From Scylla paramamosain (Eukaryota; Arthropoda; Malacostraca; Decapoda; Portunidae): a stretch of 64,000 nt of DNA. The position numbers were made by a program, and so were the translations under genes. Below are positions 36,073 through 64,000 of the stretch, in pieces. Within the stretch, counting starts at the first letter, position 1, and the number at the start of each line of letters is the position of its first letter. The notes below the pieces were generated by a model, which saw nothing but the letters and a program-made list of their open reading frames with translations, ran no database searches and was not told the DNA's origin. The stretch is taken from assembly GCF_035594125.1 (NCBI RefSeq), contig NC_087183.1, forward strand, positions 12,644,868 to 12,708,867. The letters are read 5' to 3'.

Positions 36073-36790
36073 ATGAGGTCCGAGATGTGGCCTCCCACCG
36101 TTTGGTGTGTGTTTGCAAGGAGTTTCACAACAAATAAATGATGCTGAAGGTTAGCAATACAGACTTGAAAGTATATAAAAGCCAACTTAATATCTATTCA
36201 CTCATAGCACTATTGTATAATGAGGCAAGGCTTTTCACACAACAAATGCATTAATCAAATGATGGAAGATATTGTGACACCATAACAAAACATGCCAAGC
36301 ATCATGGACAACTTGTAAAACTTTGGGACAGATTTTCTAATGGGCACAGATCAGCTAAACACTTACTGAAGGCAGTTCCTCACTACATTGCTGTGAATGT
36401 GTTAGTGTCTTAATGTTATCATTGTTGTTTGAAATTTATTGCTTCAGAACGTATACTTTTGTTGTTGAACTACTATATATTTTAAATAAATTTTAATTTC
36501 TTAAACTTACTGATTTATCTTTGTAATTTTAGGTTTGTGAATAATGAATTGCTTATAATTTCTTGGCAGTGTGAATTTTAGTTTTTTTTTTTATATTTAG
36601 AATTTCCAATTACTATTTTTTTTGGTTTCTATTTTCCTTTAACTTTGTTTTACGCCTTTGCATTAATAATGAATTGCAAACAATTTTCTTGGATGCGTGA
36701 ATTTTATTGTTTTAAAGCTTTTGTTCTATTTATTGATACCTAGATCTGATCCGACTTGGTGGCGGTCTGGTCCAAGTTGGTAATGATCCG
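36073..36790 (-). repeat. Interspersed repeat E, copy 1
   Basis: Read on the minus strand this matches 62435-63034 along its length. Shared stretches include ACCAACTTGGACC, AGTAGTT, TGCCTTCAGTAA, TTTAGCTGATCTGTGCCCAT, ACAAGTTGTCCATGATGCTT, GCCTTGCCTCATTATACAAT and GGGAGGCCACATCTC. No open frame and no obvious terminal repeats are seen. Copy 1 also has an internal duplication around the AATAATGAATTGC sequence (36540 and 36664). Confidence 0.8.
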
Positions 36791-36910
36791 AGTAGGCAAT
36801 TGTCCGAGTTTGAGGTGAAACGATATCAAGTATAGGTCAAGTTTTGATTTCTGGCCAGAAAATTATTAATTTATGGTACAAACTTGTGTTGTATCCTTTG
36901 TTAGCATACA

Positions 36911-36912
<2 letters not shown>

Positions 36913-36945
<33 letters not shown>
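36913..36945. repeat. Poly-A tract
   Basis: 33 consecutive A residues on the plus strand, about 120 bases beyond repeat E copy 1. It could be a retroposition tail, but no element boundary is clear. Confidence 0.9.
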
Positions 36946-36950
<5 letters not shown>

Positions 36951-38107
36951 TGACTATACAAGAATCTCTCGTTTTTCTTAGGTCTCCTTATAAAAATGCT
37001 TCCTTACTCACGGTCTAGGTCATAATAAGCTCACACAAACACTTTATGTCTAACTCCTCGATGTGAAATGACAAGACAATAATGCTTCTCTTTTAACGCC
37101 TTTTAAAACAAGCTTATTATATGTGTTTCATGCACTTCGGTTTCATGCAGTGATTCACAAGAGCCATACTTAACTCCCTGAATGATCAGAAATCTAGCCT
37201 GCACCTTACCTTGTGAAGAAATAAAGTTTAAATGCCAGCCAGCCTCTCCCTTCGTGAATCCGCCTCGAAAGTGTCAACAAGTCCCAACCATCGACTTATT
37301 CTTGAGCACACCTGACTTGCATATCAAAATATCCTATACAGTATTTACAAAGTACCTAAATCAATACGAAAAATATATATTTAGAGAAGACTTGTGTTAT
37401 TTTCTATAATTTCGTTTATCTACATTATGAAGTCGAGATAACCACGAGACAAATAATGAATGGATAAAAAAAAGTAAAATAAAATAAATAAATAAATAGA
37501 TAAATACACGTTATTATTTTTCTAAGTGTAAGAAAATGCACAAAATAAATTGTTCTAAAGATATCTTTCTCATTACCATGTTTATGAGGCCGAAATGTTG
37601 AAGTACTTAACAAGCTCATTAACTTTCACATTTTATTTCCCGTAAACTGTCTGCCATATATTACGGTTATTATGCAGTAAAGAGGCTTATGCATTTTATT
37701 ATCCACCAGATCAATATAATCCTGGTGTGGTAACGTGATATGAGGCACTATTATAAACTTTGAGGTCCACGCGGCCAAAATGTGCTACAGTTTTCACCAC
37801 ATAAAATAACTTACTAATGACAGAAAAATATATAACAATTTCCGGGGTACAATATAAAACAACAATCTTATATATAACATTAAACAATACACCAATAGTA
37901 CATGCATCAATATAAGATAACTTCCTTAAATGGAAAATAGCATTAAAAACAAAGATAATTTATAAAAAGCATTACATTCCCGCATATAAATCTAATTTAG
38001 CTATCACAAAAGACACATATAAACCCATAACAGCTGGCAGATAACGAGACAGGATGGCAGAGATACACGGACAGTCAGACACACGAACAGACAGACACAC
38101 TGACAAC

Positions 38108-57635
<19,528 letters not shown>

Positions 57636-57760
57636 TGGGGTGGCAGCAGGGTCACCAGGGATAACTTAATGAGGGAGTGGGTGGAGAGGTGACAATAGGG
57701 GGAGGGGGAGGGGGGAAGTGGACAGGTGGTGGTGGAGACATCAGCCAGCCACGTGTTGTC

Positions 57761-57845
<85 letters not shown>

Positions 57846-58540
57846 CCGCCTCTCTCTCTCTCTCTCTCTTTTCTCTCTTTTTCTTTCTTTCTCATCCCCC
57901 CCTCTCTCTCTCTCTCTCTCACACACATATAAACACACACTAAAACACACTGGTGCTCTAAGCCATCTTAGCAATTAAGAAATTGACAACATCCTCTATA
58001 TTTTGTACCTCCTTCTGCAACACCTCCATCCTATGCTGTACTAAGCTTGGTGACAACTTGTATTATCACATCACAGTATATCATAAAGCTGACCCAAAAT
58101 GTGTAAAACGGAACAGGCTGTACCAAAACCAATAAGATTAATGTGTTTACATAAAGCTCCCCTGGTACATTGAAGATCGTAATTTAATCTATTTATCCTC
58201 CTGTTTTTTAATGGGCAATTCTTAATTTCTGGTCTGCAATAGTCAGGTCAGTAATTAGTGATTAATTTGGTACAGTTTTTAAGTGATTATGTACATTTGA
58301 TGGGGACATAACTATTCCAACAAACTGTGTGATACTTTTTTTTTAGATTTTTAATTTTTTTTACTTTATCCCACTGTGAAAACACAATTATTAAATTCAC
58401 AATAAATCAAAGAATAGTGTGGATGGAGGTAATTGTGTAACAACTACTGGTAAGATTTGCTGAAAATATTTTTGTGATGAAAGAGCACATGGAAGTCACT
58501 GCATGTCTGTGTGCCGAGAAGTGTTTCCCAATAAATTCCT
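57636..58540 (+). other. GCN1: GCN1 3' UTR and downstream flank
   Basis: Non-coding sequence after the TGA at 57633-57635. It contains a G-rich stretch at 57660-57735, a (CA)n tract and CT-rich tracts to about 57930, and AATAAA signals at 58401-58406 and 58530-58535, either of which could end the transcript. Confidence 0.55.
57764..57930. repeat. (CA)n plus interrupted (CT)n in the GCN1 3' UTR
   Basis: About 80 bases of CA repeat, then CCCCCGCC, then CT-rich and TTTCT-rich tracts and ACACACA. It begins about 130 bases after the GCN1 stop, so it is probably transcribed. Confidence 0.95.
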
Positions 58541-58876
58541 ATCAAAAAATAATGTTTCAGCACCACATAATTGGAAGGTACTTAATCTAGCTGTTGGGTA
58601 TCACTGAAAATACAATACTTTGCTGGTTGAAATCTACTGGTCATTAATCCAAGACAACATCCATAAGTGGTATCTTCCATACAGGGTCAAAATGATGTCC
58701 TCCACTTCATGCTCAACTTGAATATAGGGGTGGGGGGGGGACCATCATCTCAACACTATGCTATGATGTACATGACAAGCCATTGGGCACTCCACCATAA
58801 GTGCTGACTGCTCAAGTGAAGTGTGCACTGGCAAGGCTGGAAGGTGAAAGGAGGGAACTAATTAATTTTGTGTCAT

Positions 58877-59066
58877 AGCTAGATGCATCAGCTAAGCAAG
58901 CTTCTGACTGACTAAATTATCAATGTTTCTCTTGTTACATATGAACAGAGGAATGGGAGAAAAGCATATAAAGCTAGATACATCAGCTAAGCAAGCTTCT
59001 GACTGACTAAATTATCAATGTTTCTCTTGTTACATATAAATAGAGGAATGGGAGAAAAGTTTATAA
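58877..59066. repeat. 95-bp tandem duplication
   Basis: The unit starting AGCTAGATGCATCAGCTAAG at 58877 recurs at 58972 with only a few substitutions (ATGC/ATAC, GAACAG/AAATAG, GCATAT/TTTATA). Confidence 0.95.
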
Positions 59067-59777
59067 ACTTACCATCAGAAAGTGTACCATGTCAAAGAAA
59101 TTCAGTAAACTTGCCAGCAACAACTGCAAATTCAAACCTGAAAATAAAGAAATGTAACAACTATATTTTAAAATGTAGAAATGACAAACAAATACTATAT
59201 CTGAGGCCCTCCGCATCCAAAAGGGGCTTCGCCAAAATAAAAAATTATACAAGATTCATTGTTAGTTGATACAGGGTGCTCATTTTAACCCTTACACTAC
59301 CAGATTGTTTTTCAAAGCATGTGAATGTAAGTAGTATTTTCATTATTAGAAATTTTACTCAAATTCCATTCTTGCCAAAAGACAGCATACATACTCAATA
59401 CACATGAAAAAATATAAGCATGTGCATGAATGCAAGAATGTAGGATAAATCAATATAAAATAAATAGATAATCAAATGATAGAGTAATTGGCAACTTGAC
59501 ATATGTGTTGCCCAGAGGTGAGCAATGACTGGCTACTTATGAAGTGTCTCATAGTGCAAGTAGCTGACCGTCTGTAATTTTTGCTCTCTATATAAATGCA
59601 GTATACAAATCTTGTTGAATTCTATAATTATGTGAAGATTGAGGTGAATGTTGTAGAAATGATGTATCTAATTCATTGTGAGCGATACACAAGTTACCGA
59701 CACCTTTATTTATCAGGATAATAATGTCTCCTGAAATTATCATATTTTATGTACTATCTCAATAACACCTTACTTCA

Positions 59778-59779
<2 letters not shown>

Positions 59780-59851
<72 letters not shown>

Positions 59852-59959
59852 TTTGTATCGCTGATAGCCTATCCTTCCACAAAGTTCCTGTATGGGTGCT
59901 GTGTTTCTCTCTCTCTCTCTCTCTCTCTCTACTGGTGTGTGTGTGTGTGTGTGATAACA

Positions 59960-59990
<31 letters not shown>

Positions 59991-60005
59991 TAATAATAAT
60001 AATAA
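59780..60005. repeat. Microsatellite cluster: (GA)n, (CT)n, (GT)n, (AAT)n
   Basis: GA repeat at 59780-59849, CT repeat at 59905-59930, GT repeat at 59934-59953 and AAT repeat with an A run at 59959-60005. The 55-base unique spacer between the GA and CT tracts leaves a short imperfect inverted repeat (GA arm against CT arm). A further AC repeat lies at 60255-60275. Confidence 0.95.
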
Positions 60006-60859
60006 AATAACCAAGATAAATAAAAATGCAAATCCTAAAAATTGCATAATTATTTGTTGAAATATATATATGCATAATAAATAAAATTATTTTGTTCATG
60101 GCTCAGCTGTCCACTATGTATCACATCCATCATAAGAATCTTGTACCTTATACAAGTGCAAGGAAAGGATGAGCACGACTTACTACATCCATTCACATTT
60201 ATCCATATCCTTACAACTGAAACCGAAACAAGTGCATCAAATAATATGATAATTACACACACACACACACACACATATTCACACATACTTGCCTGAGATC
60301 ATAGATGATGTAAAAAAAAAAAAAAGTCAAGTATATATCATTCCCATTCGACAGTTGCATGATGACTAATCACAAGAGTGGGCATGGGTGCATGGCTATG
60401 TCAGCAGTGCCTGGCAGATGCCAGTCTGTCACCAGAAGAAGCAATTTCATCAGCACAGCAACTGATGTGTATGCCAGTGTAAGTTGCAAATTTAAGCTTA
60501 ATGTCTGAACTTGAATGTGAGAGCAGATGATTAAAATTTTCAACATATATCTGTGTGCTGAATGCAAGAGGTGATAATATCTAGAATGGAAGCATGCATT
60601 TCTAATTTTTCTCTCACCCTAAATCTTTCAAATCTTGGTTTACCTCAGCCGGTTCTCATGCTATTCATGACAAAGAGGTAGCTCACACACGTTACCCGAG
60701 CCTTTCACCCCTTGACATGCACTTTTTTAATTTCTACCTAAAATCATGCCAAGAATTCTTCAACTAGCCCAAAACTCCATCAAAAGAAATGTCTGAGCCT
60801 TTCTAGATCTAACTACTGTCACAACTACTAGTACCTAACCAAAAACATTTCCAACAATT

Positions 60860-61065
60860 TTTCTTCTTTATCTCTCCCTCATCATTTCAATCTGATGGGA
60901 CCACTGCCATCTCATCTACCTCTACAGCTTAATTCTTTGCCTAAACCTTTGTTAATTACTATGGATGATTCAGGACCTTTATGCCTCCTCTAATGATGTC
61001 CTCCATGCCTTCACTGGCCTTAACCCTTGAAAGGCTTATGGATCTGATGGGGTCTCTCCTACTGT
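60860..61065 (+). mobile_element. Non-LTR retrotransposon fragment, N-terminal part of reverse transcriptase
   Basis: Frame-shifted protein stretches: FQSDGTTAISSTSTA near 60890, then SNDVLHAFTGLNP, a stop in place of the expected basic residue, KAYGSDGVSPTVF ending near 61065. The order and the NP-KAYG-DGV motif are typical of non-LTR reverse transcriptases of arthropod LINEs. It is clearly dead: stops and frameshifts are present and the similarity ends abruptly. Confidence 0.65.
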
Positions 61066-62329
61066 TTTCATAAATAGGACTTTCAACCATAAAAGGGATT
61101 TTCTTCTCGACATCAATAGAGAAAGACTGAAAAATTGTGTTATATGGTAACAACAGAAAATTGGCTGGGTTGGCAATGAACCCCCATGGAGGTGGAGTCC
61201 CTCATTATCATTTAACAATCTGTGTAAGGTTCATACTACCACACAACCAATGCTTTAAGGCTGCAGGCCCTGGAACCTCACAATATTTTTGCTCTTCCAC
61301 AACACTACTACTGACACCAACTCTTTACAGCTGCCAGCGTGGTAAGTGGGTAACAATACACTATAAACCTAAACCTAAGTTGACTTTGACCTCATGTAGA
61401 GAAATAACTGAAAATATTGCATGCCTATTATTACAATTCTACTGAATACATTGGTATACTAGGTAAGTGCTGGTACTACTGCACTCTATTTTTCTAAAAG
61501 TTGCATGTTATACAGAGAACTTTCAGTCAAGGGAAATATTTGTATTACACCCAACTTACTTCTAATGCTGTAGAAGGCATCCTTTAACCCCCACTTTTTT
61601 CAAGCATCACAGAAGAGAAAGTGCAAAATTAAAGAGTTTTCTTGCACAAACTTTTCCAAGACTTCCTCATGGTGGCCTTGGAGTTGAGCTGATGCCTCTC
61701 TCCACAAAGGTACTGTTGGCCCAGTGGATCACTTCCTACAAGATAATAAACATTTTAGCTTCTGCTGGATAACAGTCTCATCATTACCTGATCACATGTT
61801 TATAAATAAGAATAAAAAAAATTGGCAGCTCCTTCTATGTTGTCTTGCACCAAACCTAGTTAGCTCCTTCCAGATCTAAGCTACTTCCTTACTTTACTAA
61901 TGCATGGCATAGTATGTGGGCATGGGGTGTGGTGGCTGTGGCAGGTGACAGAGACTGAGGGTTGCTGACATCAGGCAACAGATCTCTAACAATCATTCAA
62001 GTGAAACTCAATCATTTTAGGTAAGGTACATGTGACTACAACACAGTTTTGGCAACAAGTTCCATGTTGCCAGGTGACTGCCAAGTCAGTGATCTTCCTC
62101 GTGTTCCCAAGAGCTCTCTGGCCCTTCTTGTGTTAAATTGTGCTTGTAAACACAGGCTAATGTGATACTTGTCACCCTAGGAACAAAGTCTGGGGATCTT
62201 GTTAAACAAATATAGTCATCCCTTGTTATGAATGGCTTTCTGGAACTATTTGAACTCCTAACCCAAGGTACCACTGCACATGAAGAGTATTTATATCCAC
62301 CTCACAGCACACGGGTACATAAAGGAGTA
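61066..62329. other. Gene-free region between two LINE fragments
   Basis: No recognisable coding sequence, RNA gene or repeat family was seen. The two flanking LINE fragments share orientation, so this and the next repeats may have been inserted into, or replaced, the middle of one element, but no join is visible. Confidence 0.4.
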
Positions 62330-63140
62330 TCATTGGCGGGTATCCTAGGTAAGGATAGGTTAGGCTACAAATTTCCTGTTTTCAAAATATGGCATTTCAT
62401 CCTTAGACCTCGTGAATGTCCAAATTTGGCTTGATTCATTCTCAACTTGAACCACTACCAACTTGGACCACGATAGTGGACAAACTTGGACTAGATCTAC
62501 ATATCAAAAAGTAGAACAAAAGCTCTTAATCAATAAAATTAATGCATCCAAAAAATTGTTTGCATTTCATTATTAACAAACCTAAAATTACAAAGACAAA
62601 CCAACAAGGTTAAGAAATTAAAAATAATCTTTAAAATATAGTAGTTGAACAATAAAAGTATAAAAGCAATACAATTCACACATAACATTAAAGCAATAAC
62701 ACTGATGCATTCACAGCAATGTAATGAACTGCCTTCAGTAAATGTTTAGCTGATCTGTGCCCATTAGATAATTGGTCCCAAAGTGTTACAAGTTGTCCAT
62801 GATGCTTGGCATGTTTGTTATGGTGTTACAATACCTTCCATCACTAAATAAATGCATTTGTAGTGTGATGAGCCTTGCCTCATTATACAATAGTGTTATG
62901 AGTGAATGGATATTAAGTTAGCCTTTATGTGCTTTCATGTTAAGTCTCTAGTGCCAACCTTCAACATCATTATTTGTTGTGACACTCCTTGCAAACATAC
63001 ACCAAGTGCTGGGAGGCCACATCTCAGACCTCATTTGGCTTGCCCCACCCTAAAACCCAACTTTCCCACCATGTTCCCAAGGTTGTCTGTGGGATGGGGG
63101 GACGGACCTAATATAAAGAATTACCATAAAATCAATGACA
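62330..63140 (+). repeat. TTAGG-rich interspersed repeat, copy D, split by repeat E
   Basis: The left part, up to about 62434, has GATAGGTTAGG, TTTTCAAAATATG and GAATGTCCAAATTTGGCTTG. The right part, from about 63035, has TTTGGCTTGCCCCACCCTAA, CCCAACTTTCCCACCATG and GACCTAATATAAAGAATTA. Copy A has the two parts directly joined, so copy D was interrupted. The right part continues to AAAATCAATGA as in copy A. Confidence 0.75.
62435..63034 (+). repeat. Interspersed repeat E, copy 2 (nested)
   Basis: A ~600-base segment that matches the reverse complement of 36073-36790 and sits exactly where TTAGG-family copy D is interrupted. ATTTGGCTTG is found on both sides. However, uninterrupted copy A already carries two adjacent near-matches of that sequence, so a 10-base target-site duplication is not proven. 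Confidence 0.8.
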
Positions 63141-63564
63141 TAGGTTACTAATGAATACCTGAATTGATTGACCCAAGACACTTCCACTATCTTGCAAACT
63201 TTTCATGTCTTTAGTTCAGTTGTAGATCTAGAAAATGGTCTTTGCAATGACTCTCCCTGACATATGTTTCTTGCTGTCTGGGCCTTAAATTCTTTTATAT
63301 TGTATCTATTCACTATTCACTGGGTTATTTTCTTTTGTTTTCTTTTCTCTTATTTTCCAAAGTTTACATATTTTTGTTTGTTATGTTATCACTGTTAAAA
63401 ATACAGCTTCTTGGTTGTGTGTTCCGTGTCCTCCTGATAGGGCTGCTGTAGTTTTATATTCTTCTGTCTTTCTGTGGCATACGCATAGGACCAAAGAAAG
63501 TGTGCTAAATTTTCATTATCACCACCTACATTCTGTTTTCTTGTGTGTAAATCTTTTCCTGTCA

Positions 63565-64000
63565 TTACGTGGGATTACAGCTGACTCAACCTTAAGGTAC
63601 CATGATCACATGCACTCTATTGCTTCCAAAGCAGCTGGTTCAGTCAACAATTTGTTGAAGTCCACACTATGTCACTCCACCCTCCTTACTACATATGCTC
63701 ACTTCTGGAATTTGGTTCTACCGTCTGGAATATTGGTTATGTTACTGACCTAAGACTGCTGGAATCAATACAATGACAGTGGGCAAAAAGGATTCAGGGT
63801 CTCAAGAATGTCATATGCTCAGAGTCCTATGTCTCTATATTTACTTTCAGTGGAGACTGTTATGGACTGACCTTACTAAGTGTTGGAAGATTTTTCACGA
63901 TTTCTCCCCAACTTCTCCTACTGATTTATTTATTTTGGCTCCCACCATTGGCAAAAGAGGGCATCGTTACAAAATCTTTGTTCCTTACAGTCGTTGTGAT
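63565..64000 (+). mobile_element. Non-LTR retrotransposon fragment, C-terminal part, cut by window edge
   Basis: GITADSTLRYHDHMHSIASK and AAGSVNNLLK give the usual end of a non-LTR reverse transcriptase. A frameshift near 63740 leads to LLESIQ, a stop, QWAKRIQGL, then SLYLLS/SIFTFSGDCYGL and PPLAKEGIVTKSLFLTVV, matching the order SIQRRWTKRI ... KGR ... TRGH-YK that I know from arthropod LINEs. Stops and frameshifts show it is dead. It continues beyond the window. Confidence 0.7.

Larger units (their letters stand above)
35687..38053. promoter_or_regulatory. Divergent PSMD14/GCN1 upstream region
   Basis: On the minus strand a good acceptor (GTTTGTTTAG) ends at 35701, 15 bases upstream of the PSMD14 start codon, so PSMD14 probably has a 5' UTR intron. 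A matching minus-strand donor, CACAAG|GTAAGGT, ends a possible non-coding exon at 37210. This would leave roughly 0.8 kb as a shared promoter with GCN1. The 5' UTR intron would contain interspersed repeat E1 and a 33-bp A tract. Exon and promoter assignments are inference. Confidence 0.35.
58541..60859. other. Gene-free region downstream of GCN1
   Basis: I see no coding exon on either strand. It contains a 95-bp tandem duplication and several microsatellites (separate entries), plus ordinary AT-rich sequence. Confidence 0.5.

Overview
This is a eukaryotic nuclear window with intron-rich, conserved animal genes. Short exons, GT-AG introns, very long (CT)n, (CA)n and (AT)n tracts, TTAGG-rich interspersed repeats, a tRNA-derived SINE, BEL/Pao and non-LTR retroelement remains, and proteins closest to arthropod forms point to an arthropod. 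A decapod crustacean is my best guess; that is inference from composition and repeat style, not proof.

Layout, left to right. (1) 858-2366, minus: UMP-CMP kinase (CMPK1), four coding exons and probably a non-coding first exon near 4.5 kb. (2) 5987-17958, plus: the RNA helicase UPF1, 19 coding exons, 1121 residues, complete; its 4.5-kb first intron holds a decayed copy of a repeated arthropod gene family. (3) 20.0-21.7 kb, minus: a decayed BEL/Pao retrotransposon. (4) 24113-31605, plus: the centriolar C2-domain protein C2CD3, ten coding exons, 1721 residues, with a run of 37 glutamines. (5) 33427-35686, minus: PSMD14/Rpn11, the proteasome lid deubiquitinase, seven coding exons, 311 residues. 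(6) 38108-57635, plus: GCN1, 44 coding exons, 2661 residues, complete. (7) 57.6-64 kb: the GCN1 3' region, then gene-free DNA with two non-LTR reverse transcriptase fragments and nested repeats.

All five gene models were built exon by exon. In each, the coding lengths sum to a multiple of three, every junction keeps frame, and the protein length is near that expected for the family, except C2CD3, which is shorter than in vertebrates. The genes form two divergent pairs (CMPK1/UPF1 and PSMD14/GCN1) and one convergent pair (C2CD3/PSMD14). They are housekeeping functions: pyrimidine nucleotide phosphorylation, nonsense-mediated decay, centriole/cilium assembly, proteasomal deubiquitination and ribosome-stall/GCN2 signalling. 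They are not an obvious pathway cluster.

I did not find a new multi-gene system. The items most worth a second look are: the interspersed TTAGG-hairpin repeat family, one copy of which is split by a second repeat also present inverted 26 kb away; the tRNA-Val-derived SINE; the in-frame upstream start of CMPK1; the C2CD3 glutamine tract; and the roughly 200-bp (TC)n tract immediately before a C2CD3 splice acceptor.
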